This document shows, piece by piece, positions 39,234-47,842 of a stretch of DNA of 64,000 nt. The position numbers and the translations under genes are program-made. Source of the stretch: an uncultured Sphingomonadales bacterium (lineage in GTDB: Bacteria > Pseudomonadota > Alphaproteobacteria > Sphingomonadales > Sphingomonadaceae); assembly GCA_903832325.1 (NCBI GenBank), contig CAILBC010000036.1, forward strand, positions 124,001-188,000. Reading direction: 5' to 3'. The first letter of the stretch is position 1, and every line of letters starts with the position of its first letter. The notes beneath the pieces are model-generated. The model did no database searches, had not been told where the DNA came from, and was given only the letters and a program-made list of their open reading frames with translations.

Positions 39234-42200
39234 ATGTCGTTGCTCAAAGATCAGATTGTCGCTGCGCTCAAGGCCAAGCCGAACCAAAAAGCTGACGCCT
39301 TGGCACGCGCACTTGGAGTTGAACGGGCGGAGGTCAACAAAGTCCTCTATGGCGCCTTGAGGGGTCAGGTTTCGCAAGATCGCGCTTACCGCTGGTCCCT
39401 TGTCGCGGCGGCCCCACATGTTGCCACGTCTGGCGCAGAGAATGGCGACGACACAGGGTTTGCAAATACCGACCTTGCGAAACTATGCCGATATTACCTC
39501 GCCTGTCTCGGCTATGACGACACTGGCGTTTCAACCTTTCTGACCTCCAAGTTTGGCGACCCGGATTATCTTGAAGTTCACACTTTGCCCCAGTCGCCTG
39601 ATGATCTGGCAGAAAGCGAGGCTGCCCGCCGCATGCTGGGCCGCAAGCGTGCGGAACAAGGGCGATATGGCCTGTATTTCGGCTATCCGACCAACGTTTC
39701 CCATATCCGGTCCCGGAAATCCGACTGGCAGGGGTTTTTGGTAGAGCCCATCCTGCTTTTCCCAATTGAGCAGGAGACCGGTGGGCGGCTGACGGTCGAT
39801 CTTGCATATCCTATCATCAACCAGAAGCCGTTCCAGGCCTTCACGAATGTTGAACGGGACGGGCTCATGAATGAGCTCGTGCAACTGGAGCAGGAGCTGG
39901 GGATTGGTGGCCCAGACGGGCGAATTGATGTCGATGAAATCGCCATGCGCCTGCAAGCCGTGCGTCCCGAATGGCCATGGCGCGAAGAGATTGACCCAGG
40001 CGAACTGGACACCGCGCGCCAGCCTATGGCCGAAATCAGTGAGCCGGGCATCTACAATCGCGCCGTCATTCTCATGGCCGAAAAGTCGCCATTCACCCAG
40101 GGGCTGGAAAAGGAACTGCGTGACCTCGCCAGTCTGCCCGAGAGCAAATACGCCAACACGGCGCTGGGCCGCTGGATAAAGAGCCAGAACCCCGAAAATC
40201 CCGAGACCGCTGCCGCGCTGCCACTGCTGCAAGTTTTGCCGATGAATTCGGAACAGCGGCAGGCTGTGGCCGATGCCATCAACAACCCCGTGACCATCAT
40301 CACCGGACCGCCCGGCACTGGCAAATCGCAGGTTGTGACCAATCTGCTGATCAATGCGGCCTGGTCCGGTAAGCGCGTCCTGTTTGCCAGCAAAAACAAC
40401 AAGGCTGTTGATGTTGTCGAGACCCGCGTAAACGCTCTCGGCTCGCGCCCTATCCTGCTTCGCGTGGGCGCGCAGGCCTACCAGGCCCGCTTGGCTGAGT
40501 ATGTCCTCGCCCTCTTGTCATCATCCACCAGCCGCTCTGAGCAGGAGGAATTTGCCGAGGCCAAGACTATCCACGAGCGGCTGTTGGCGGAATACAAACG
40601 GCTGGCGGACGAGACGGGCCACCTGATCGCACTCCGGAACAAGATCGACCAAACCGAACAATTGGCCGAAATCGGCCGCCAGCGCCTTGGCGCTGACTTG
40701 TTCGCCGCCAGCCCACTTATTGACCGGGCCGCCCTGCAATCGCTGCTGGCCGATTTCTCAACGGTGGTGGGCAAGGCTGATCGACGCGGCGCGCCTGCGC
40801 TTGTCAGGATACTCTGGCCACTATTCCGCTCCGCCAGGTTTCGGGAATTGGCCACGAGTTCGGCAACGGTCGCGCCCCAGTTTGGCGCAATCGGCGTTCC
40901 CATGCCAGCCGCCCCGAAATCAGACGCGGACATTGCCCAATTCTACAGCGCGATTGAGACCATCGGCCAGCGCCTGGATGATCTGGACAAGGCCACCGAC
41001 TACCTTGGAATGTTGAGGTCGCTCCAATCCAGCCGGTCATTGGAGGATATTGCCAAGAATGAGCGGACGGTCCTGGACCGCATCGCGCGCCAATCGCAAA
41101 CGCTATGGCAGCTCTGGCTTCGCTTGCAACCCTCCAAGCTCTCGGCCGCCGACCGGGAGAGCCTTGGCAAATACACCACCGTGCTCAAGATGGTCATGGA
41201 AGCCGGAGACCAGGGGCAGCTCTCCAAGCAGGTCTACGCGAAATACAGCGAAATGCTCCGGAAGGTATCGCACCTCTTGCCTTGCTGGGCCGTGACCTCG
41301 CTCTCGGCCAGGGGCCGCATTCCGCTGGAGCCGGGTAATTTTGACATCGTGGTGTTTGATGAAGCCAGCCAGTGCGACATCGCCTCCGCCCTGCCCCTCC
41401 TATACCGCGCCAAGTCCGTGGTCATCATTGGTGACCCCAAGCAGCTCTCGCATATCAGCGGCCTCCAGAGGGGCCAGGACCAAGCCCTTTTGGAGAAATA
41501 CGACCTGCTGGATACCTTCCCGCACTGGGCCTATTCGCATCAGTCCCTGTTTGGCCTTGGCGCCACCCAAGTCTCCGGCGCCGGTGTGGTCAGCCTGGTG
41601 GACCACCACCGCTCGCACGCGGACATCATCTCGTTTTCAAACAAGGAATTTTACGAGGAGCGCCTCCGCGTTGCGACCCGGTATGATGATCTGAAATCCC
41701 CCAACCGCGCGGAGCCGGGCATCCGGTGGGTTGACGTAAAGGGCCTGGTAGCCCGCCCCGGCGGCGGCGGCGCGATCAACCAGACCGAGGCGCGCGCGGT
41801 CGTCCAAACGCTCCGAGACCTCGTTTTGCGCAACAGCTATCGTGGCAGTGTTGGGGTTGTGACCCCGTTTCGCGCGCAAGCCAACGCCATTAGCCAGCTC
41901 GTCAACCAGGACAAGGAGCTCCTGGCGGAAGTCGTCACAAGAGGATTTCTGGCGGATACCGTCGATAAGTTTCAGGGCGACGAACGCGATGTAATGCTGT
42001 TTTCGCCGGTTGTGTCCTCCGGCTTGCCACCCGGTGCGCTAAACTTTCTTCGTTCAAGCGGCAACAGATTTAACGTGGCCATCACCCGCGCCCGTGCCCA
42101 GTTGATTGTTGTGGGCGATCTAGCTGCGTGCGCTTCAAGCGAAATCGGTTCCCTATCCAGATTTGCCGCCTACACCTCGTCTCTTGAGCTGCAAAAGGCC

Positions 42201-42581
42201 GAAGCGATTGACCAAAAGGGTGCCACTCTTGGGCCAACCTACCCGCCGGTTGCGCGCCCTGAGATGGTCTCCGACTGGGAACGGGAGTTCTATGTTGCGG
42301 CATACGCGGCTGGTATCTCGCTCATTCCGCAGTACCCCATCGAAAAGTACGTGGTCGATTTCCTATTGACCTCTGGCGACCGGTCCCTGGCGGTCGAAGT
42401 CGATGGCGAACGCTATCACCGGAACTGGACCGGAGAGCTGTGCCGCCGTGACCAAATCCGCAACCAGCGCCTCATTGAGCTCGGCTACGATGTCATGCGC
42501 TTCTGGGTCTATGAGGTGCGTGACGATATGGCTGGATGCCTCGAAAGGCTGAAACACTGGACTAACGGACGAGCAAATTAA
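39234..42581 (+). CDS. SF1 (Upf1-like) helicase with N-terminal Z-alpha-like winged helix and C-terminal Vsr/DUF559-like nuclease domain
   Basis: GPPGTGKSQVVTNLL, VVFDEASQCDIASALP, GDPKQL; N-term LKAKPNQKADALARALGVERAEVNKVLYGALRGQVSQDRAYRWSL; C-term VDFLLTSGDRSLAVEVDGERYH...RDQIRNQRLIELGYDVMRFWVYEV. Confidence 0.88.
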   Translation: MSLLKDQIVAALKAKPNQKADALARALGVERAEVNKVLYGALRGQVSQDRAYRWSLVAAAPHVATSGAENGDDTGFANTDLAKLCRYYLACLGYDDTGVSTFLTSKFGDPDYLEVHTLPQSPDDLAESEAARRMLGRKRAEQGRYGLYFGYPTNVSHIRSRKSDWQGFLVEPILLFPIEQETGGRLTVDLAYPIINQKPFQAFTNVERDGLMNELVQLEQELGIGGPDGRIDVDEIAMRLQAVRPEWPWREEIDPGELDTARQPMAEISEPGIYNRAVILMAEKSPFTQGLEKELRDLASLPESKYANTALGRWIKSQNPENPETAAALPLLQVLPMNSEQRQAVADAINNPVTIITGPPGTGKSQVVTNLLINAAWSGKRVLFASKNNKAVDVVETRVNALGSRPILLRVGAQAYQARLAEYVLALLSSSTSRSEQEEFAEAKTIHERLLAEYKRLADETGHLIALRNKIDQTEQLAEIGRQRLGADLFAASPLIDRAALQSLLADFSTVVGKADRRGAPALVRILWPLFRSARFRELATSSATVAPQFGAIGVPMPAAPKSDADIAQFYSAIETIGQRLDDLDKATDYLGMLRSLQSSRSLEDIAKNERTVLDRIARQSQTLWQLWLRLQPSKLSAADRESLGKYTTVLKMVMEAGDQGQLSKQVYAKYSEMLRKVSHLLPCWAVTSLSARGRIPLEPGNFDIVVFDEASQCDIASALPLLYRAKSVVIIGDPKQLSHISGLQRGQDQALLEKYDLLDTFPHWAYSHQSLFGLGATQVSGAGVVSLVDHHRSHADIISFSNKEFYEERLRVATRYDDLKSPNRAEPGIRWVDVKGLVARPGGGGAINQTEARAVVQTLRDLVLRNSYRGSVGVVTPFRAQANAISQLVNQDKELLAEVVTRGFLADTVDKFQGDERDVMLFSPVVSSGLPPGALNFLRSSGNRFNVAITRARAQLIVVGDLAACASSEIGSLSRFAAYTSSLELQKAEAIDQKGATLGPTYPPVARPEMVSDWEREFYVAAYAAGISLIPQYPIEKYVVDFLLTSGDRSLAVEVDGERYHRNWTGELCRRDQIRNQRLIELGYDVMRFWVYEVRDDMAGCLERLKHWTNGRAN

Positions 42582-42634
42582 ACTGCGGCCTGTTTTCGAT
42601 GCTCAACCGGTTCCAGAGAATGGCAAAGGCCCTG

Positions 42635-43057
42635 CTACCCGTCGGATCTAATGAAGTTTGCGCGCGCTCCGACGTGTACTTGCCAGCGACCGAAATGTTG
42701 TTCCGCGTGGTCTACCAGCCACAGGGGTAGCAGGAGAGAGGCAAAGAGGGGGGCGGTTACCTTGATCTCGATGAGGCTGGTGAAGAGCGAAAGTGAGAGG
42801 GCGATCAGCGCGGCAATCGTTGCAGCAAGCGTGACAGCCTTTGCGATCCCGATGTAACGGGGAATGCGAACGTCGCGAACACGTTGAAGGGCAGTGATCT
42901 GGGCTTCCGTTTCGGCGAGGGCCGCTTGTGACGCCCGGATTTGTTGCCGCAAATCTAGCCGTTCGGCCATCAGTTTCTCAAGGGATGGACTGACCGCCCG
43001 CATTGTCGCAAGCAGATGGTCAGTTGCTTCGTTCCGCCGGTTCGTCATTTCACGCAC
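42635..43057 (-). CDS. Hypothetical coiled-coil membrane protein
   Basis: Coiled coil followed by two hydrophobic segments; overlaps the upstream XRE gene by 8 nt (GTG start) or starts at ATG 43048. Confidence 0.6.
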   Translation of the reverse strand: MREMTNRRNEATDHLLATMRAVSPSLEKLMAERLDLRQQIRASQAALAETEAQITALQRVRDVRIPRYIGIAKAVTLAATIAALIALSLSLFTSLIEIKVTAPLFASLLLPLWLVDHAEQHFGRWQVHVGARANFIRSDG

Positions 43058-43442
43058 TCAATGATAGCAGTTTTTCCGACATTGTGTCGCTGATGGTGCC
43101 GTGTTCAAGAAGGTACTGGAACAGCGCGCTGCCTAGCTTCAGCAGCGACTCCTTCTCGACAGGATCACCGCCTCGGGCGAGGTATTGCCAAGCTGTGTCG
43201 ATCGAGATTTCGTAGGTTTCATCCAGGCTTGTTGGATCGGGCCGGCCTTCGCCGGTGAGCAGCCAGGCCGGGTTTACGTTGTACGCCCGGGCGAAGGCCA
43301 GGATGGTGCTTGCAGGTGGGTCTCGCGTACCCTTTTCGTAATTCACCAAAGCACCGTGTGAGACGTCAATCTCAGCGGCGACGTCGACCTGGTTCAAGCC
43401 GCGTGCCTTACGGATATCAAGGAAGCGTGCGCCAATGCTCAT
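43050..43442 (-). CDS. XRE-family transcriptional repressor
   Basis: MSIGARFLDIRKARGLNQVDVAAEIDVSHGALVNYEKGTRDPPASTILAFARAYNVNPAWLLTGEG. Confidence 0.92.
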   Translation of the reverse strand: MSIGARFLDIRKARGLNQVDVAAEIDVSHGALVNYEKGTRDPPASTILAFARAYNVNPAWLLTGEGRPDPTSLDETYEISIDTAWQYLARGGDPVEKESLLKLGSALFQYLLEHGTISDTMSEKLLSLSA

Positions 43443-43473
43443 GCGCCACCCGCGCAAGAATCCTGCTTGACTA

Positions 43474-43510
43474 AACTCACAAACATGAGTTACTCCAGAT
43501 ATCGTGAGTT
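43474..43510. promoter_or_regulatory. Candidate operator between divergent XRE repressor and AlpA-like gene
   Basis: AACTCA-CAAACA-TGAGTT perfect-arm inverted repeat (43474-43491) plus third half-site TGAGTT at 43505-43510. Confidence 0.6.
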
Positions 43511-43552
43511 ATTTACCAACTATGATTCCAAACTACTACAGAGGTGCAAGTC

Positions 43553-43771
43553 ATGCAATTGCTGACTCTCCCAAAACTCGCCGCGCAAAGCGGCTGGCCA
43601 GAATCGCGCATTCGCCGAATGGTTGCGCGCGGACAACTCTCCCACATTCGCGTGAACGGGCGTCTTCTGCTGCCGGTGACCGCAATCGACGAATATGTGG
43701 CGAACCATTTCGTGGCGCTGTCCGCTCCCGGTGGGTCTCGCGCAACCGATGAAATCCCGACTGGAGGTTAG
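43553..43771 (+). CDS. AlpA/excisionase-type helix-turn-helix protein
   Basis: MQLLTLPKLAAQSGWPESRIRRMVARGQLSHIRVNGRLLLPVTAIDEYVANHF; SD AGAGG. Confidence 0.75.
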   Translation: MQLLTLPKLAAQSGWPESRIRRMVARGQLSHIRVNGRLLLPVTAIDEYVANHFVALSAPGGSRATDEIPTGG

Positions 43772-43774
43772 CAC

Positions 43775-44107
43775 ATGAACGACATTTCGATGCTTGCCCG
43801 TCGCTGGCTCAGGCAGGCGGAACTGGGCCGAGGCATACGACTCTCTGCCGAAGAAACTGACCTTTTGAACGCGATCGGCATCGGCGAGTTGCTGACTGCC
43901 GAGGCTGCAAAGACAATGAGGGCCCAATGTCGACTGCGGACACTCAACTCTACACCCGGGGAAAATATAGGCTTGAATGGGACCGAAGCCGAGACGGAAC
44001 GCTCCGAACGCCGTACCTCCAGATCGTATGGTATGACGAATCTTCCGGACGTAACCGCTATCGCAGCACGGGCACTGCGGAGATCGGGCGCGCCGAGGAC
44101 GAGCTAG
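43775..44107 (+). CDS. Small hypothetical protein overlapping integrase start
   Basis: MNDISMLARRWLRQAELGRGIRLSAEETDLLNAIGIGELLTAEAAKTMRAQ...; overlaps the integrase ORF by about 180 nt. Confidence 0.4.
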   Translation: MNDISMLARRWLRQAELGRGIRLSAEETDLLNAIGIGELLTAEAAKTMRAQCRLRTLNSTPGENIGLNGTEAETERSERRTSRSYGMTNLPDVTAIAARALRRSGAPRTS

Positions 44108-45213
44108 ATCGCCTATATATGGAGCGCGAGCGCGGACAGACGATCTGCGCAGGTTGTGGGCGCCCGTATGATAGCAGCGCCGGTTGGCCGGTAGTCCAGG
44201 CGATTTCTGACTACCTGATCGCTCGCGAAAACCGGGCCAGCTTCGAGTCGATCGGTCCTCGTCTGCGTCATTTCCTGAAGTTCCTCGAGGACACCGATCG
44301 CCTCGCTTTGGTCTGTGACCAGGTCGACGAGACGCTGATTGAAACCTTCAGGGAATGGTCTGGTAAGCAGCCTGTCTATCTCGGAAATATCGGTACGCCT
44401 CATCAGCGCGCGCTTGGCACAACCGAGGCGAGTGTGCGCCAGCTTGCCGCAGCGATCAATTTTGCCCACGGCAGGAAAGACACGCTCTATCCTGCGGGCT
44501 TTACCGCGCTTCCTGCCAGCGCTGTGAGCCGGTCACCGGTCTATCGCTCGAATGTGGCTGAATTGGCTCGAATGTTCCGGTACTGTCTTGATCCGCAGGG
44601 ACCCGAGGGTGAGGTCTGGACTGAGAAAATGCGGGATCGCCAAAAGCTGCATCGCGCTGCGCTTCTGCGTTTCTTGCAGATCAGTGTGGCAACGTGGTGC
44701 CGGCCGGATGCTGCCTGCGACTTTTCCACCGATCCCAAGCGCGCGCAGTGGGTTTCAAATGCCCGTGTGATCTTTCTCAATCCCAAAGGCCGGGTACAGA
44801 CCAAGAAGTTTCGGCCCAGTCTGCCGGTTCCCGAGCGGTTTGCCCGCCTCCTGGACGCGCATCCCCCTGGATATTGGGTTGGTGTTGCGAGTGTGCGCAA
44901 GGCGTTCGAAGCCATGTTGAACGAGATGGGCCTTCCGCGCGACCGTGAGACGGGAACAAAACTCATCCGGCGCTCTGTTTCACAGATCGCCCGGCCGCGC
45001 ATCGGCGAAGAGCGGTGGCGCCAAGGCGAGATCATGCTTGGCCACCAAAAGGCCAGCACCAGCGACATTTATGCGCTGTTCGATCCGGCCAATTTGGGCC
45101 TCGCTTTGGCCGTTACGGAGCAGATTATCGAAGAGATCGAAACGCTCACGCCGGGCGCGTTCACCGGAACGACACCGGGCAAAAAATTGACTTCCCACGA
45201 AGGGAGAAGCTAA
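43927..45213 (+). CDS. Tyrosine-type site-specific integrase
   Basis: GKYRLEWDRSRDGTLRTPYLQIVWYD...TKLIRRSVSQIARPR...EIMLGHQKASTSDIYALFDPANLG (LGH..ST...Y catalytic end); abuts tRNA-Pro. Confidence 0.88.
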   Translation: MSTADTQLYTRGKYRLEWDRSRDGTLRTPYLQIVWYDESSGRNRYRSTGTAEIGRAEDELDRLYMERERGQTICAGCGRPYDSSAGWPVVQAISDYLIARENRASFESIGPRLRHFLKFLEDTDRLALVCDQVDETLIETFREWSGKQPVYLGNIGTPHQRALGTTEASVRQLAAAINFAHGRKDTLYPAGFTALPASAVSRSPVYRSNVAELARMFRYCLDPQGPEGEVWTEKMRDRQKLHRAALLRFLQISVATWCRPDAACDFSTDPKRAQWVSNARVIFLNPKGRVQTKKFRPSLPVPERFARLLDAHPPGYWVGVASVRKAFEAMLNEMGLPRDRETGTKLIRRSVSQIARPRIGEERWRQGEIMLGHQKASTSDIYALFDPANLGLALAVTEQIIEEIETLTPGAFTGTTPGKKLTSHEGRS

Positions 45214-45239
45214 ATGTGCAGCAAAAACAATCAGATGTT

Positions 45240-45316
45240 TGGTCGGGGAGAGAGGATTCGAACCTCCGGCCCCTGCCTCCCGAAGACAGTGCTCTACCAG
45301 GCTGAGCTACTCCCCG
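45240..45316 (-). tRNA. tRNA-Pro (anticodon CGG), CCA encoded
   Basis: Minus: CGGGGAGTAGCTCAGCCTGGTAGAGCACTGTCTTCGGGAGGCAGGGGCCGGAGGTTCGAATCCTCTCTCCCCGACCA; cloverleaf pairs. Confidence 0.95.
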
Positions 45317-45510
45317 ACCGATCGGCAAACCGTGTGGCGCAAGGCCACCCGGATGCGAGGCAGGCGCGCCCTATAGGCAGCGGTTCGGGGCGTGGCAAGC
45401 GGGGAAAAAGGTTGCGGCGCGAAAAAGTCGGGCGGGGTTGCGGGCGCGTTCCACAGAAAAGCGATCCGGCCGGCTTGGGCCCCGGGCCGCAGGCGGGCTA
45501 GGATCGTGCA

Positions 45511-46440
45511 ATGGCCGAACCGCATTACGAACAGCAATACCTCGATCTCATGCGGCGCATCTGGCGCGATGGCGATGCACGGGTCGATCGCACCGGGGTG
45601 GGCACGCGATCGGTGTTTGGCGCGACGCTGCGGTTCGATCTGGCGGGCGGCCACATGCCGTTGCTGACCACCAAGCGGGTGTTCTGGAAAACCGCCACGC
45701 GCGAATTCCTGTGGTTTTTGACAGGCGATACCAATATCCGGGCGCTTTGTGCGCAAGGGGTGGAAATCTGGACCGACTGGCCGCACGCGCGATATCAGCG
45801 TGAAACCGGGGAGGTGATCGATCGCGCCGCGTTTTCGCGCCGGATCGTCGACGATGCCGCCTTTGCCGCGCGCTGGGGCGATCTGGGGCCGGTCTATGGC
45901 AAGCAATGGGTCGACTGGCCGGTCTATGAACCCGCCGGTGACGCGCTGTTTCGCCGGCGCGCGCAGGGGGTGAACCAGGTGGCCGACCTGGTTCAGGGCT
46001 TGCGCACCAATCCGGGCAGCCGGCGGCATATTGTCGAAGGCTGGAACGTGGCCGAGCTTGATGCCATGGCCTTGCCTCCGTGCCACAAGACGTATCAGTT
46101 TCATGTCGCCGATGGGCGCCTGTCGGGGCTGCTGTATCAGCGCAGTTGCGATGTGGCGCTGGGGCTGCCGTTCAATCTGTGGGGGGCGGCGCTGTTTATC
46201 CGCATGCTGGCGCAGCAATGCGATCTGCAACCGGGCGAGCTGGTGTGGATGGGCGGTGATACGCACCTTTATCTCAACCATGCCGATCTGGTGGAGGCGC
46301 AACTGGCACGCAGGCCTGCAGGCGCGCCCAGGCTGGACATCGTGCGCCGGCCCGACAGCATGTTTGGCTATGCGATAGAGGATTTCGTGGTGTACGATTA
46401 CCATCCGCAGGGGCAACTGTCCGCGCCCGTGGCGGTGTGA
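45511..46440 (+). CDS. thyA: Thymidylate synthase
   Basis: YLDLMRRIWRDGDARVDRTGVGTRSVFGATLRFDL...ALPPCHKTYQFHV...RSCDVALGLPFNLW. Confidence 0.95.
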   Translation: MAEPHYEQQYLDLMRRIWRDGDARVDRTGVGTRSVFGATLRFDLAGGHMPLLTTKRVFWKTATREFLWFLTGDTNIRALCAQGVEIWTDWPHARYQRETGEVIDRAAFSRRIVDDAAFAARWGDLGPVYGKQWVDWPVYEPAGDALFRRRAQGVNQVADLVQGLRTNPGSRRHIVEGWNVAELDAMALPPCHKTYQFHVADGRLSGLLYQRSCDVALGLPFNLWGAALFIRMLAQQCDLQPGELVWMGGDTHLYLNHADLVEAQLARRPAGAPRLDIVRRPDSMFGYAIEDFVVYDYHPQGQLSAPVAV

Positions 46441-46546
46441 TCGCCCGATTGACGGCATGGCGCCCATGTAATATAATTACGCCAACGTAAAATATTCCGT
46501 CTCTCGCCGAGTCCCGGCCCGGGCGGTCACGGGTAAGGAGCGCCGG

Positions 46547-47842
46547 ATGACTGCGGGCAACCTTCCAGGGCTGAGGCTGCATGTGCCAGAGCCGCGATTC
46601 CGGCCGGGCGATGCGGTTGATTACAGCACGCTGGTGATTCCACCCGCCGGCGCGCAACCGCGCCCCGATGAAGTCTGTGCTGCGTCCGAAACCCATCCGC
46701 TGTGCCTTGATCTGGTGCGCGTACTGGGTGACGATGATCGCGCGCACGGGCCGTGGAACCCGGCGCTCGATGTGGCAACACTGCTGCGCATGCTGCGGCT
46801 GATGGCGCTGACCCGCGCGTTTGATGCGCGGATGGTGCGCGCGCAACGGCAGGGCAAAACCAGTTTCTACATGAAATCGACCGGCGAGGAGGCAACGTCG
46901 GTGGCCACGGCGATGGCGCTTGCCGAAGACGACATGGTCTTTCCCAGCTATCGCCAGCAGGGGGTGTTTCTCACCCGCGGCTATCCGCTGGTCGACATGA
47001 TCAACCAGATCCTGTCGAACCGCGCGGACAAGCTGAAGGGTCGCCAGCTGCCGATCATGTATTCGGCGCGCGAGTGCGCGATCTTTTCGATTTCCGGGAA
47101 CCTTGCCACGCAATACCCGCAGGCGGTGGGCTGGGCGATGGCCAGCGCAATCCGCGGCGACACGCGCATTGCCACCGCGTTCATCGGCGAAGGATCGAGC
47201 GCAGAAGGCGATTTCCATTCGGCGCTGACGTTTGCTGCGGTCTACAACGCGCCGGTGGTGTTCCATGTGGTCAACAACCAGTGGGCAATTTCCAGCTTTT
47301 CGGGGTTTGCCGGGGCCGAACGCACCACGTTTGCCGCGCGCGCGATCGGCTATGGCATTGCCGGGCTGCGCATCGATGGCAATGATCCGCTGGCCGTTTA
47401 TGCCGCGGTGCGCTGGGCGGCCGACCGCGCGCGTGCCAATGCCGGGCCCACGCTGATCGAACATTTCACCTATCGCGCAGAGGGGCATTCGACTTCGGAC
47501 GATCCGGGGCAGTACCGCTCTGCCGCCGAACGCGCCGAATGGCCGCTGGGCGATCCGGTTGACCGGTTGATGCGGCACCTGATGGCGCTGGGGGAATGGG
47601 ATGCCGAACGGCAGGCGGCGATGGATGCCGCCGTCGATGGCGAAGTGCGCGCCGCGATGCGCGCGGCCGAAGCCAATGGCGTTCTGGGCCACGGGCTGCA
47701 CCATCCGTTTCGCACGCTGTTCGAAGACGTGTTTGAAACGCTGCCCTGGCACCTGGCCGAACAGAACGCGCAGGCGCTGCACGAACGCCAGGTCAAATGG
47801 CCCGACTGGAGCGATGATGCAGACCTGGGGGACGCACCATGA
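46547..47842 (+). CDS. Branched-chain 2-oxoacid dehydrogenase E1 alpha subunit
   Basis: TPP-dependent E1 alpha; FIGEGSSAEGDFHSALTFAAVYNAPVVFHVVNNQWAIS; RAEGHSTSDDPGQYR. Confidence 0.93.
   Translation: MTAGNLPGLRLHVPEPRFRPGDAVDYSTLVIPPAGAQPRPDEVCAASETHPLCLDLVRVLGDDDRAHGPWNPALDVATLLRMLRLMALTRAFDARMVRAQRQGKTSFYMKSTGEEATSVATAMALAEDDMVFPSYRQQGVFLTRGYPLVDMINQILSNRADKLKGRQLPIMYSARECAIFSISGNLATQYPQAVGWAMASAIRGDTRIATAFIGEGSSAEGDFHSALTFAAVYNAPVVFHVVNNQWAISSFSGFAGAERTTFAARAIGYGIAGLRIDGNDPLAVYAAVRWAADRARANAGPTLIEHFTYRAEGHSTSDDPGQYRSAAERAEWPLGDPVDRLMRHLMALGEWDAERQAAMDAAVDGEVRAAMRAAEANGVLGHGLHHPFRTLFEDVFETLPWHLAEQNAQALHERQVKWPDWSDDADLGDAP

Noticed and set aside
45307-46467. 386-aa minus-strand ORF
   Set aside because: Antisense to thyA and overlaps the tRNA-Pro acceptor
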